DNA of 64,000 nt from Synergistaceae bacterium (GCA_017470485.1 JAFUYQ010000005.1:18640-82639); one strand, 5' to 3'. Positions 25,592 to 35,300 are shown, counted from the stretch's first letter. Numbers and translations are program-made. The notes: generated from the sequence alone by a model not told the origin.

Positions 25592-26601
25592 TATTTCTTC
25601 AGCTCGCTCCAGAATTTCACGCTTCCCTCATGAGCCGGTACTTTTTCGGGAAGAGCTATTGACGGCTCAAGCTCGGCCATGTCGCGGACTGCGGCAACAA
25701 GAGCGTCCTTATGCTCCCAGATTGCCTTATTCAGTTCATAGACAAGCGAGGCCGGAAGGTCTTTGCGGATTACTATGCAGGTGTAATCGCCTACTGCCTT
25801 GACCGGTTCAGCACCTTCGGGAACTGACTTGTATATGCCCGGATCTATCGTCAGGGTAACAGTTCCGTATGCGTCCGAAAGTTTGTCGAGTGCCTCCTGT
25901 CCGACCGGCAGAAGAACTACATCAACCTGACTTTCAATATTCATGACGGTTGAGGCGATTTTGCCGATTGAGAACGCGAAGCAGTCAAGGTGATTGTCAG
26001 CGAGAAGGTCAGCACCGCCGTCATATGACGCATATTCGACACTTCCGCCCCACTCCTGAAAAGTCTTCTTGTAATCGAAGCCGTAGCCTTTCTCGAAAAG
26101 AGCCTTGACAACGAACTCGGAACTTGTGCCGGGCTTGAGGGTAGCGAATCTCATTGCGAGTTTCTTAGCGATTATGTCCTCGACCGATTTGATGTTGTTT
26201 TTCTCGGCGAAGTCCTTCCGCATTATGAAGTATGTGTACTGAGTGTAGAGGTTCGCCATTATTACGGCGTTGTCAACTACACGGCCTTTGAAGTCGGCCT
26301 CGCCCTTGAGAGCCGCTCCGAGAAGGGACGTTACAGAGAAGCCTAAATCACCGCGTTTTGCGTGAGCGTTGAGAATGTTGGAGACGCCGCCGCCTGATGA
26401 ACTTGTTGTCTGAGGAAGCCCTGCCCCTGTCCACATTTCACTGAGAGCAGTACCGAGAGCGAACCAGTTGCCGCCGGGAGGGCCTGCCATGAAACGAAGC
26501 TGAGAGGGCCAGCCGGTTTTGTCGGGTTCGTCAGCAAAAGCACAGCCGACGAACAATGCCGCTATGAGAAGGGCAGTCAATGAAAAACGTAATGACTTCA
26601 T
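25591..26601 (-). CDS. TAXI-family TRAP transporter solute-binding protein
   Basis: Periplasmic binding protein, 336 residues with a signal peptide (LLIAALFVGCAFA). The GCA also resembles a lipobox. Family motifs are LRFMAGPPGGNWFALGTALSEMW, TSSSGGGVSNI and the C-terminal LNKAIWEHKDAL. It delivers its ligand to the fused permease encoded immediately downstream, with overlapping stop/start. Divergent from uvrC; the roughly 110 bases between them should hold both promoters. Confidence 0.95.
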   Translation of the reverse strand: MKSLRFSLTALLIAALFVGCAFADEPDKTGWPSQLRFMAGPPGGNWFALGTALSEMWTGAGLPQTTSSSGGGVSNILNAHAKRGDLGFSVTSLLGAALKGEADFKGRVVDNAVIMANLYTQYTYFIMRKDFAEKNNIKSVEDIIAKKLAMRFATLKPGTSSEFVVKALFEKGYGFDYKKTFQEWGGSVEYASYDGGADLLADNHLDCFAFSIGKIASTVMNIESQVDVVLLPVGQEALDKLSDAYGTVTLTIDPGIYKSVPEGAEPVKAVGDYTCIVIRKDLPASLVYELNKAIWEHKDALVAAVRDMAELEPSIALPEKVPAHEGSVKFWSELKK

Positions 26602-26714
26602 TAATACATCACTCCTGTAAAAAATTTTGTTTGTGAAAATTTTGATGATTAAAATTTTATCATGCTGTGCGAAAATTAATGACGTTAAAATTCACGATGA
26701 GAAGGCAAAGTAAT

Positions 26715-28160
26715 ATGAAAGAAAAAATATCGGCAATCCTTAAATCGCTTCCCGAACGTCCGGGCGTTTACCTTATGAGGGACATTAACGGGAAAATAAT
26801 CTATGTCGGCAAAGCCATAAAGTTAAAGCGAAGAGTGTCATCATATTTCAGGCATTCGCATTCATCGCCGAGACTGCGGAAACTTGTTGAGCTTATCGAG
26901 GACATATCTATCATAAGAACTGAGACTGAGGCCGAAGCGTTGATAGTTGAGGCGAAACTGATACGGCGTTACAGCCCGTTCTTCAACATCGAATTGAAGA
27001 TGAGCGATAAATACCCGTTCGTAAAGATAACTAATGAGGACTTCCCCAGAATTGAAATCACAAGGCATAAATCTGATGACGGAGCTGTTTACTTAGGGCC
27101 TTTCGTTGACGCAGGCAATATAAGAAATTTAATGAGGCTCGCTGAAAGATACTTCCCTTTGAGGGTGTGCAGGTCAAAAATTAATCCAGCCGTAAAGAAG
27201 CGTCCATGTGTTGAGTACAGTCTGGGGCGTTCAATGGGGGTGTGCGCCGGTTTATGCTCACAGTCCGAGTACAGGGAGAGGGTAGCCGATTTGATTTTGC
27301 TTTTCGAGGGGAAACAGCCTGAACTTGTCGAACGCTTACGGCAGAGAATGGACATGGCCGCAAAAAAATTAGAGTTCGAGAAGGCCGCAAGATACAGGGA
27401 TACAATAAGAGCAGTATGGAAGTTATCAAGGCAGAAAATTTCATCGGCACTTCAGGAGGATTTAGACAACGAGACATGGAAAGTTCTTAACCGTGTTCAG
27501 GAGCTTCTGGGATTGAAGGTGCTTGCATGGAGGATTGACGCTTTCGACATCTCGCACACTCACGGCCATGATACTTACGGCTGCTGCGTTGTGTTTGAAC
27601 AGGGGCGGCCATCTCCGAATTTGTACCGGCGTTTCAAGATTCGTTCGATTGCTGACGGCGAGATTAACGATTTTGAGTCGATGTACGAGACTGTGAAGAG
27701 GCGTTACGCTCATGTCATGGATAATTCTGAGCCTGCCCCTCAGCTTGCGGTGATTGACGGCGGAACGGGACAGCTTGAGTACGCTCAGAGGGCAATAAAG
27801 GATTTAGGTTATGATATTCCGATGATTGCCCTTGCGGAACGTGAGGAGCTAATCTTCACGCCTGATAATCCAGAACCGTTGAGGCTTGGACGCGATGACC
27901 CAGCGTTGCAGTTGTTTCAGAGGTTGAGGGACGAGGTTCACAGGTACGCTATCACGACTCACAGGAACGCTAGGGATAAACACATGAGGCATTCGAGGCT
28001 TGATGATATTGAGGGTATCGGAAAGAAGAAAGCCGCTGAGCTTCTCGTTAAGTTTGGTAGCGCAAAGAGGATTTCGGAACTCAGTGTTGAGGAGTTGACG
28101 GAGGTTAAGGGGATTGGGGAGAAGTTAGCTGTGAAGATTCTTGAGGGGTTAAGGGGCTGA
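26715..28160 (+). CDS. uvrC: UvrABC excinuclease subunit C, short form
   Basis: Makes both incisions in nucleotide-excision repair. I use the ATG at 26715 (481 residues), which follows GAAGG. The longer open frame begins at 26667. Domains: GIY-YIG nuclease (about 10-95; PGVYLMRD, GKIIYVGKA), a Cys-containing region (KKRPCVEY, GVCAGLC), UVR motif (AAKKLEFEKAARYRDTI), RNase-H-like 3' domain (AFDISHTHG, VIDGGTGQL, DEVHRYAITTHR) and a C-terminal double HhH (LDDIEGIGKKKAAELL, VKGIGEKLAVKI). Usual UvrC is about 600 residues. The missing 120 lie mainly between the UVR motif and the 3' nuclease. All catalytic residues I can recognise are present. Confidence 0.93.
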   Translation: MKEKISAILKSLPERPGVYLMRDINGKIIYVGKAIKLKRRVSSYFRHSHSSPRLRKLVELIEDISIIRTETEAEALIVEAKLIRRYSPFFNIELKMSDKYPFVKITNEDFPRIEITRHKSDDGAVYLGPFVDAGNIRNLMRLAERYFPLRVCRSKINPAVKKRPCVEYSLGRSMGVCAGLCSQSEYRERVADLILLFEGKQPELVERLRQRMDMAAKKLEFEKAARYRDTIRAVWKLSRQKISSALQEDLDNETWKVLNRVQELLGLKVLAWRIDAFDISHTHGHDTYGCCVVFEQGRPSPNLYRRFKIRSIADGEINDFESMYETVKRRYAHVMDNSEPAPQLAVIDGGTGQLEYAQRAIKDLGYDIPMIALAEREELIFTPDNPEPLRLGRDDPALQLFQRLRDEVHRYAITTHRNARDKHMRHSRLDDIEGIGKKKAAELLVKFGSAKRISELSVEELTEVKGIGEKLAVKILEGLRG

Positions 28161-28225
28161 ATTTTCTTTTTTCCATTCATAACGATATAATCAATCAATC
28201 TCACAATAATTAGGAGGAATTAATA

Positions 28226-30766
28226 TTGATTGACATCAAAGGTCTAACAGACTCAGAAGTCGAAGAAAGCCGTCAAAAATACGGCTCAAACTCCCTCACC
28301 GAACTTCCCGGCGAAACTCTAGGCGCAAAATTTCTCGCAAGCCTCAAAGATCCCATGATCATCATTCTGCTCTGCGCGTTAGCTATTCAGTTAGTGCTTT
28401 TCGTCATGGGGCGCGCCGAATGGTTTGAACCTGTCGGAATCCTAATCGCTGTCCTCATCGCCGGAGGAGTCTCGTCATTCACAGAGTACCGTCAGGAACA
28501 GAAAGCCTCTCTCCTCAAATCCCAGCAGGAGGCCGGCGAAACTACAAAAGTTATCCGAAACGGCTCAATCCATGAGATCCACGTCAGCGAAGTCGTTACC
28601 GGCGACATAATCTACCTTCAGGCCGGCGACAAAATCCCTGCTGACGGCGAAATCATCAGCGGCTCAATCAAAGTTGACCAGTCAGCCCTCAACGGCGAAA
28701 CTGAAGAAGCCGAGAAGCTCCCCAATCCCGAAAATGCCTCTTACGACACAAAAGACCTCCTCAACAAATACTATGCCTATCGGGGAACTGTCGTTTGTTC
28801 CGGCGAAGCCTACATGAAAATTATCGTTGTCGGCGACAAAACATTGTTCGGCGAGTTAGCCCTTGAGGTTCAGGAGGCTCAGAGGAAAACTCCACTTCAG
28901 GTTAAACTCGGAAAACTCGCTCATCAAATCTCAGTCTTCGGCTACACCGGCGCGGCCGCTATTGTCATCGGCATTCTCGCCCGAACGTTCATCACCGGCA
29001 ATCTTCCGCCGGACGTTTACGCTTGGGCAAGGCTCATCATTGACGCTATCACTGTGGCGGTAACAATCGTTGTCTGCGCTGTCCCCGAAGGTCTACCTAT
29101 GCTGACATCAATGTTAATGTCGTTCCAGTCAATGCAGATGGCTGGCGATAACGTTCTCGTCAGGAAAATCAACGGCCTTGAAACCGCCGGAAGCCTTAAT
29201 CTTCTTTTCAGCGACAAGACAGGAACTATCACAGAGGGAAGACTGAGCATTGCCGAAATAGCTCTGCCAAGCGTGAAAGTCTGTGAGTCTCTCGCTGAGG
29301 TTGACGCTGACGTTCTCGATGACCTCATAATGGGGGCAGGGGTCAACAACAGCGCGAGCGTCGGTGATGGTCAGGTAATCGGAGGAAACAGCACTGACCG
29401 TGCGTTAATGGCTTTCTTCATGGATAATTCCGAAGCTCTCAGGAAAATTTCAGAGGCAAAGCGCGATGTCAAAGAGTCAACAGCTTTCACTTCCGACACG
29501 AAGATGGCAAGCATTACTCTCAGCAGCGGCACGAAATACATCAAGGGCGCACCCGAAAAAATCATTCCTCACTGCAAGAACGTAACCGCCCGAAAGAAAC
29601 TTGACGCTTACATCAACGCTCAGGCCGATCGCGCAATGAGGCTCTTAGCAGTTGCAAAAGATTCAGGTGCAGGAATGGAACTGGTCTGCGTTCTGAGCAT
29701 TAGGGACAACGTAAGGAAGGAAGCTGTTGACGCTATCAGGCAGGTTCGGAAAGCCGGTATTCAGGTCGTAATGGTAACGGGCGACAGAAAGGAAACCGCT
29801 GTGGCAATCGCTAAGGAAGCCGGATTGATTTCCTCGCCTGACGAAGTGGCCATGACCTCTCAGGAAATGTCAGAGAAGACTGACGATGAGCTAAAAGCGA
29901 TACTGCCTCATCTTCGCGTGATTTCAAGAGCGCTGCCGTCCGACAAGAGCCGCCTCGTTAAGATAGCGCAGGAATTGAATCTTGTTGTCGGAATGACTGG
30001 GGACGGCGTTAATGACTCGCCTGCCCTCAAGAAAGCTGATGTCGGTTTCGCGATGGGGTCGGGAACTGAAGTCGCTAAGGAAGCCGGAGACATTACGATT
30101 CTCGATGACAATTTCAAGTCGATAGCGAAAGCGATTCTTTACGGGCGCACGATGTTCAAGAGCATTCGTAAATTCCTTGTGTTTCAGCTGACTGTCAATG
30201 TCTCGGCGGTAATGATATGTTTCTTGGGGCCGCTGTTCGGACAGAACGTAGTCCTGACGGTCATTCAGTTGTTGCTCATCAACCTTGCTATGGACACGCT
30301 GGCGGCGATAGCGTTCGGCTCAGAGCCTCCGCGTCAACAGTACATGGACGAGAAGCCCATTCCCAGAGACGCTAACATAATCACATCGTCAATGCTCAGC
30401 GAAATTCTTACTGGCGCGGCCTACATAACGGTGATATGTTTGGCGGTGCTTTTTGTTCCGAAGGTCAGGGGGCTTTTCGGGAATGTTGACGTAATCTATC
30501 TGAGATCGGCGGTGTTTGCGGTCTTCATGATGGCGATAACGTTCAACGGACTCGCTATGGCCTCGTCAAAGAACTGCGTATTCGTGATGATGTTCATATT
30601 CATAATGCAGTGGGCATTCATTGAGTTCGGCGGCGAGTTACTGAGCGTTGAGGCGTTGAGCCTTGACTCGTGGCTGTCGTGCTTTGTTCTAGCGGTGCTT
30701 GTAGTGCCGTTCAGATGGCTGGGAAAATTCCTCATCGGGAAATATCTCCCTCAGTTCGTTAAGTAA
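28226..30766 (+). CDS. Calcium-type P-type ATPase (PMCA/SERCA-like)
   Basis: ATP-driven cation export, most likely Ca2+, in the inner membrane. 846 residues with the P2-type layout: N-terminal cation-ATPase domain, two TM, actuator domain, then TM4 with VVCAVPEGLPM, phosphorylation site SDKTGTIT, KGAPE in the nucleotide domain, hinge MTGDGVNDSPALKKADVGFAMGSGTEVAKEAGD, and six C-terminal TM. The actuator TGES loop reads LNGETEEAEK, so Thr is Asn, as I recall for some PMCA-like bacterial members. TTG start eight bases after GGAGG. A strong terminator follows. The ion is inferred from family only. Confidence 0.93.
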   Translation: MIDIKGLTDSEVEESRQKYGSNSLTELPGETLGAKFLASLKDPMIIILLCALAIQLVLFVMGRAEWFEPVGILIAVLIAGGVSSFTEYRQEQKASLLKSQQEAGETTKVIRNGSIHEIHVSEVVTGDIIYLQAGDKIPADGEIISGSIKVDQSALNGETEEAEKLPNPENASYDTKDLLNKYYAYRGTVVCSGEAYMKIIVVGDKTLFGELALEVQEAQRKTPLQVKLGKLAHQISVFGYTGAAAIVIGILARTFITGNLPPDVYAWARLIIDAITVAVTIVVCAVPEGLPMLTSMLMSFQSMQMAGDNVLVRKINGLETAGSLNLLFSDKTGTITEGRLSIAEIALPSVKVCESLAEVDADVLDDLIMGAGVNNSASVGDGQVIGGNSTDRALMAFFMDNSEALRKISEAKRDVKESTAFTSDTKMASITLSSGTKYIKGAPEKIIPHCKNVTARKKLDAYINAQADRAMRLLAVAKDSGAGMELVCVLSIRDNVRKEAVDAIRQVRKAGIQVVMVTGDRKETAVAIAKEAGLISSPDEVAMTSQEMSEKTDDELKAILPHLRVISRALPSDKSRLVKIAQELNLVVGMTGDGVNDSPALKKADVGFAMGSGTEVAKEAGDITILDDNFKSIAKAILYGRTMFKSIRKFLVFQLTVNVSAVMICFLGPLFGQNVVLTVIQLLLINLAMDTLAAIAFGSEPPRQQYMDEKPIPRDANIITSSMLSEILTGAAYITVICLAVLFVPKVRGLFGNVDVIYLRSAVFAVFMMAITFNGLAMASSKNCVFVMMFIFIMQWAFIEFGGELLSVEALSLDSWLSCFVLAVLVVPFRWLGKFLIGKYLPQFVK

Positions 30767-30779
30767 CCGGCAAAAAATT

Positions 30780-30815
30780 ATCCCTCCTCTGAAATTTTAG
30801 GGGAGGGATTTTTAT
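30780..30815. terminator. Bidirectional terminator between convergent genes
   Basis: TCCCTCC pairs with GGAGGGA, with TTTTTAT after it on the + strand and a T-run on the minus strand (from AAAAAATTA). It serves the P-type ATPase and the opposing membrane-protein gene. Confidence 0.8.
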
Positions 30816-31477
30816 AGACTATTCATTTTATCGTAGCGTCTTTCAGTTGTGTCCCACGTTCCCCAAATCATCACCCAGAATGCCAGCATCATCAAAAGAC
30901 CAACGAACACAGATACTGCCCACTTCAATGCTGCTGCTTCACTTTTAGCACTGTGTGCGCGTTCTGCGTTCCATGCCGAAAAGAATATCATTATCATGCA
31001 CCCTATTACAGACATGAAGCACGCCGCCCATGATGTAGCGGCCAAGATTTTAACCGCCAATGCTGAGAACGTTCCTGCTCCAAGCATAACCGCGAAATTT
31101 TCATCGCCCTTCAATTCCGAATAAACTCCCGAAAATCCGAACATCATAAGCACAGGGGCAGTAACTTGAATTATCGTCCTCCCTGAGTAGCCGAGAAATG
31201 CCGGTGAGAATGTAAATCCTGTTACAGCCGGATAAAGAACCGCTAGAACTACTGCTGACGATGAACTCACTGTCCAGATTTTTTTACGGACGAAAAATGC
31301 TGAAACTGCTCCGGCCATTACCAAGACGAGCCAGACTCCTAATCCGCTTCCTCCGAAAACATCTCCCAGAAAATCAAACAGCCAGTTCGCTGTTACGTAA
31401 GCAGACAGCAGCATAACAAGCATAGTTAAAACCATGTACGCGCAGAACTTCACGAATAATTTTTTTAACAGCTTCAT
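30812..31477 (-). CDS. Hypothetical six-TM membrane protein
   Basis: 221 residues, with about six hydrophobic segments (for example VLTMLVMLLSAYVTANWLF, VWLVLVMAGAVSAFFV, VSVFVGLLMMLAFWVMIWG) and a basic start KLLKKLFVKF. A charged loop near residue 178 (NAERAHSAKSEA) separates the last two. I do not recognise the family. It converges with the Ca2+-type ATPase gene. A terminator-like hairpin of the fucO gene lies just upstream, so it is transcribed separately. Confidence 0.65.
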   Translation of the reverse strand: MKLLKKLFVKFCAYMVLTMLVMLLSAYVTANWLFDFLGDVFGGSGLGVWLVLVMAGAVSAFFVRKKIWTVSSSSAVVLAVLYPAVTGFTFSPAFLGYSGRTIIQVTAPVLMMFGFSGVYSELKGDENFAVMLGAGTFSALAVKILAATSWAACFMSVIGCMIMIFFSAWNAERAHSAKSEAAALKWAVSVFVGLLMMLAFWVMIWGTWDTTERRYDKMNSL

Positions 31478-31485
31478 CGTAAAAA

Positions 31486-31529
31486 CATAATAAAAATTAA
31501 GCGAGGCCGTAAAAAATTACAGCCCCGCC
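31486..31529 (-). terminator. Intrinsic terminator after fucO
   Basis: On the minus strand GCGGGGC-T-GTAA pairs with TTAC-G-GCCTCGC and is followed by TTAATTTTTATT. It closes the rhaD-fucO operon. Confidence 0.65.
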
Positions 31530-31535
31530 GGTTAA

Positions 31536-32684
31536 TTACATCATTGAGCGGTAGAGGGCTTTAATCTCCTCAACGTTCGTATCTCTGGGGTTGCCGGGGC
31601 AGCAAGCGTCAGCAAATGCCGAGTCGCTGAGGAACTGCACATCTTCTTCCTTGAGAATGCCCTTCAGGTCGGCAGGAATACCAACATCAGACGATAACTT
31701 CTTCACCGCGTCAATCGTTGCCCTGCAGGCTTCATCGTCTGTCATGTCGCCGATACCCTCAACGCCCATAGCCTTGCCGATTGCCCTGTAGCGTTTTCCG
31801 GCGGCTGGAGCGTTGTACTCAAGGCCGTAGGGCAGAATGATTGCGCAGGCGACTCCGTGAGGCGTGTCGTAAAGTGCGCTCAATCCGTGCGCCATGCTGT
31901 GAACGATTCCGAGTCCAACGTTCGAGAAGCCCATTCCGGCGATGTACTGGCCGAGTGCCATTCCCTCGCGGCCTTCATCAGTTCCGGCGACTGCTCCGCG
32001 TAAACTGTGGCTTATGAGTTCGATTGCCTTCAGATGGAACATGTCGGAAATCTCGCAGTGTCCCTTAGTGATGTAACCCTCGATTGCGTGAGTGAGAGCG
32101 TCCATTCCCGTTGAGGCGGTGAGTCCTTTTGGCATTGATGACATCATGTCGGGGTCAACTACAGCGATTTCGGGAATGTCATTCGTGTCAACGCAGACGA
32201 ATTTTCTTTTCTTCTCTACATCGGTGATGACATAGTTAATTGTAACTTCTGCGGCTGTTCCTGCTGTTGTCGGAACCGCAATCGTGAAGACCGCGTGAGC
32301 CTTTGTCGGCGCAACTCCCTCAAGCGAACGGACATCGGCAAATTCGGGATTGTTGATGATGATTCCGACAGCCTTAGCCGTATCCATTGCCGAGCCTCCG
32401 CCGATTGCTACGATTGAGTCGGCCTGAGCCTTTTTGAAAGCTGCCACGCCGTTCTGAACGTTCTCGATTGTCGGATTGGGCTTGATGTCGCTGTAGACTT
32501 CGTAAGCGATTCCGGCCTTGTCGAGAAGGTCAGTAACTTTCTTGCTGACTCCGAACTTCACGAGGCTTGCGTCAGTGCAGACAAAGACTTTCTTTTTTCC
32601 GCGAGCTTTGAGGTCGTTGGGAATGTTCTCGATCGAACCTTTTCCGTGATATGAGATGTTGTTTAATACTATGCGGCTTGCCAT
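31536..32684 (-). CDS. fucO: Lactaldehyde reductase / iron-dependent alcohol dehydrogenase
   Basis: Reduces L-lactaldehyde to 1,2-propanediol with NADH, regenerating NAD+ in anaerobic deoxyhexose use. 382 residues. NAD-binding GGGSAMDTAK is at about 97. The Fe2+-binding ligands lie in GMDALTHAIEGYIT, GIVHSMAHGLSALYDTPHGVACAIILPYGLEYN, with three His and an Asp in the right order. It lies 26 bases after rhaD, which makes lactaldehyde, so the product name is well supported by context. Confidence 0.92.
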   Translation of the reverse strand: MASRIVLNNISYHGKGSIENIPNDLKARGKKKVFVCTDASLVKFGVSKKVTDLLDKAGIAYEVYSDIKPNPTIENVQNGVAAFKKAQADSIVAIGGGSAMDTAKAVGIIINNPEFADVRSLEGVAPTKAHAVFTIAVPTTAGTAAEVTINYVITDVEKKRKFVCVDTNDIPEIAVVDPDMMSSMPKGLTASTGMDALTHAIEGYITKGHCEISDMFHLKAIELISHSLRGAVAGTDEGREGMALGQYIAGMGFSNVGLGIVHSMAHGLSALYDTPHGVACAIILPYGLEYNAPAAGKRYRAIGKAMGVEGIGDMTDDEACRATIDAVKKLSSDVGIPADLKGILKEEDVQFLSDSAFADACCPGNPRDTNVEEIKALYRSMM

Positions 32685-32710
32685 AATAAAAATTATTCCT
32701 CCTTAATTTT

Positions 32711-33523
32711 CTATGCTAAATACCCCTCACGGGCTTTAACTCCGTACCTGCCCTCAAGAAGGTGCATTTGCTCATCAGTTATAGTATTGACTAACGGAAG
32801 GTGAGCAATCTTCAGGTAAATCTCCGCAGCTTTTTCCGCCGTCTCAATCAATCCGAACGCTTCATCAAGGTCAGCCCCTGCACCGTACAATCCATGTTGA
32901 GCCCAGACAACAAGCCTTGAAGTTTTCATCTTCTCAGCGGTAGCCTCGCCGATTTCGTTCGTTCCGCAGAGCAGCCACTCAAGAACGTTCACTCCGTCAG
33001 GGAATACGATTATGCACTCGGTACACATCTGCCACAGAGTACGGGTGAACGCCTTTTCATCGAGGCTGTGAACATACGTCATGGCCAGTAAGTTAGTAGG
33101 GTGGCAGTGCATAATGACTCTGTTCGAGGGATTGACGGTTAATCGTGCGGCATGGCTCATCATGTGGGCAGGAAACTCGCTGGTGAATGTTCCTCCGTCA
33201 GCGAAGCCCCATAGAAGTTGAGCGTTACTGCCGCCGTCAGCAAGCCTCAGCAGTCCGAGATTAACATCAGGGGCATACTGAACGTTCTTGAAATATTTTC
33301 CAGTTCCGGTAACAAGAAAATATTTTCCTTCGAGCGAGGGGGCTTTGAATCCTGCCGGTATAGTTCTCAATACCCGATTAACATCTATGTATTCTGAGAC
33401 TTCGGACTCGCTGAGCATTAATGAAATGTTGCCGCCGTTCCGTTCGTCCCAGCCGTGAGCATACATGTTTGCAGTCGTGCGAATCATTTCGATGAGGAAC
33501 GGTGCTGTCAATATATCCTTCAT
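32711..33523 (-). CDS. rhaD: Rhamnulose-1-phosphate aldolase
   Basis: Zn2+-dependent class II aldolase: L-rhamnulose 1-phosphate to DHAP and L-lactaldehyde. 270 residues. Start region AHGWDERNGGNISLML is typical. Active-site and zinc residues are FTSEFPAHMMSHAA (Glu), IMHCHPTNLLA (His-x-His) and VVWAQHGLYGAGADLDEAFGLIETAEKAA (third His). Length and motifs match RhaD rather than the shorter FucA. It forms an operon with fucO. Rhamnose isomerase, kinase and transporter are not in the window. Confidence 0.92.
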   Translation of the reverse strand: MKDILTAPFLIEMIRTTANMYAHGWDERNGGNISLMLSESEVSEYIDVNRVLRTIPAGFKAPSLEGKYFLVTGTGKYFKNVQYAPDVNLGLLRLADGGSNAQLLWGFADGGTFTSEFPAHMMSHAARLTVNPSNRVIMHCHPTNLLAMTYVHSLDEKAFTRTLWQMCTECIIVFPDGVNVLEWLLCGTNEIGEATAEKMKTSRLVVWAQHGLYGAGADLDEAFGLIETAEKAAEIYLKIAHLPLVNTITDEQMHLLEGRYGVKAREGYLA

Positions 33524-33705
33524 GGCCTTAACCTTCTTATGCTGCGTTCTAATTCATAACGTAATATGGAATTGATTTTTACAATGCAATTATCGTGTAG
33601 AAAGTTTAATTTTTCAATAGCCGGTTCAATCCCGTTAAGCCTCAAAATTTGCAGGCTTTTCGGGTTATGATATACTGCAATGAATTTTTTGAACAGGAGT
33701 TTTTG

Positions 33706-35169
33706 ATGGATAACATGAACATTCAGGAAGTAAGCGTATTCATAATCTACCTCATTTTTATGCTCGGTGTGGGAGTATGGTTCTTCTTCAAGGATAAGAA
33801 TCAAACCGAGAAGGGCTATTTCTTGGGCGACAGAAAAATGGGTGCATGGGTCGCCGCGCTGTCAGCCGGTGCTTCGGACATGAGCGCATGGGTATTAATG
33901 GGGCTGCCCACATCAATATATGCTCTCGGAATCGGTCAGATATGGATAGCCGTAGGGCTTGCGGTCGGCTACTCGCTGAGCTGGATTTATGAGGCTCCCC
34001 GTCTCAGAACGTTCTCAATCACGGCGGACGACTCGATTACAATCCCTCAGTACCTCACTAACAGATTCAAATCCGAATCGAAGGCACTCCAGATAATCTC
34101 AGCGGCAGTTTTCCTTATTGCCTACACGATTTATGCCGCCTCAAGCATTAAAGCCTGCGGTACTCTCTTCAATACCGTTACGGGACTCGATACCACTGTC
34201 GCAATGTACCTCGCCGCTGTCATCGTCATAAGCTACACTTTCTTGGGAGGCTTCTCGGCGGTGTCATGGACGGATTTCTTTCAGGGAATGCTCGTCCTCT
34301 GCGCTATGTTAATCGTCCCCATCGCGGCGGCTACAATGCTCGAACCCAACGCCTCAGCCGCGATTGACACGCCGAATTACTGGAATGCGTTTTCGTCATG
34401 GCAGGATATAGCGTCAGGATTAGGCTGGGGACTCGGTTACTTCGGAATGCCTCATATAATAATCCGTTTCATGTCGATAAATTCGCAGAAGGAACTCAGG
34501 AAGTCAGCAAAAATCGGAATCTCATGGACGCTCATAATTTTAGTCTTTGCGGCACTGGTCGGAATAATCGGGCGCATGTTCATAGGATTTGACGAGGCCG
34601 TGAATAATAATTCGCTTGTCTTCGTCGTAATGACCAGAAGAATTTTCCCTGCGGTTATTTCTGGAGTGCTTTTATCAGCGGTCTTAGCGGCGGCAATGAG
34701 TACGGCTGACAGCCAGCTGTTAGCGGCGGCGAGCGCGTTTGCTTCGGACGTTTACAGACCTGTAATCCGCGCAAACAAGGCCGGAAACCGCGAAATGCTC
34801 TGGGCAGGAAGAATAGTAGTTCTCGTGATAGCTGTAGCGGCACTGATGATAGCGTCAAGCCCCAATGCCGGTTCAATAATGTCGCTGGTCTCTAACGCTT
34901 GGGGAGTATTCGGAGCGGCGTTCGGCCCTGCGATAATGCTGAGTTTGTTCTGGAAGAGATTTACATTTGCCGGAGCGGCGTTCGGAATTTTCACGGGAGC
35001 TGTTGTCGATATAGCATGGTTAATGTACATGTCAGAGACGGGACTTTACGAGATAATACCGGGATTTGCGGCTGGATTAGCGGCGGCGGTTCTGGTTTCA
35101 TTCATAACGCCCAAGCCCTCGAAGGAAGTTGAGGAGCTTTTTGAAAAATCGGTAGAAATGGCAGAGTAG
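33706..35169 (+). CDS. putP: Sodium/proline symporter
   Basis: SSS-family (LeuT fold, 13 TM) Na+-coupled proline uptake system, 487 residues. ATG at 33706, six bases after AGGAG; the open frame begins 19 codons earlier. Conserved motifs are YFLGDRKMGAWVAALSAGASDMSAWVLMGLP (Na2-site region), YTFLGGFSAVSWTDFFQGMLV, GLGYFGMPHIIIRFMS and AVLAAAMSTADSQLLAAASAFASDVY. C-terminal charged tail. It is monocistronic, with a terminator 43 bases after the stop. Proline fits an amino-acid-fermenting host. Confidence 0.95.
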   Translation: MDNMNIQEVSVFIIYLIFMLGVGVWFFFKDKNQTEKGYFLGDRKMGAWVAALSAGASDMSAWVLMGLPTSIYALGIGQIWIAVGLAVGYSLSWIYEAPRLRTFSITADDSITIPQYLTNRFKSESKALQIISAAVFLIAYTIYAASSIKACGTLFNTVTGLDTTVAMYLAAVIVISYTFLGGFSAVSWTDFFQGMLVLCAMLIVPIAAATMLEPNASAAIDTPNYWNAFSSWQDIASGLGWGLGYFGMPHIIIRFMSINSQKELRKSAKIGISWTLIILVFAALVGIIGRMFIGFDEAVNNNSLVFVVMTRRIFPAVISGVLLSAVLAAAMSTADSQLLAAASAFASDVYRPVIRANKAGNREMLWAGRIVVLVIAVAALMIASSPNAGSIMSLVSNAWGVFGAAFGPAIMLSLFWKRFTFAGAAFGIFTGAVVDIAWLMYMSETGLYEIIPGFAAGLAAAVLVSFITPKPSKEVEELFEKSVEMAE

Positions 35170-35211
35170 TAGTTAATTTAGAATACCTTGTTTCGTCTGC
35201 CTTTCTATATT

Positions 35212-35248
35212 GCCTCCCTTGAGTTATTCGGGAGGCTTCATTTTTTTC
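35212..35248 (+). terminator. Intrinsic terminator of putP
   Basis: GCCTCCC pairs with GGGAGGC, then TTCATTTTTTTC. Confidence 0.85.
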
Positions 35249-35265
35249 TTTCATACATAAAATAG

Positions 35266-35300
35266 TCCCCTCCGTTTTCGCGCGGAGGGGAATTTTTTAT
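35266..35300. terminator. Second, bidirectional terminator hairpin
   Basis: CCCCTCCG pairs with CGGAGGGG. AATTTTTT follows on the + strand and ACTATTTTA on the minus strand. It probably ends the minus-strand metallopeptidase transcript. Confidence 0.7.

Noticed and set aside
33520..33804. 94-codon minus-strand frame over the putP start
   Set aside because: It is mostly antisense to putP, has no ribosome site and resembles no family.
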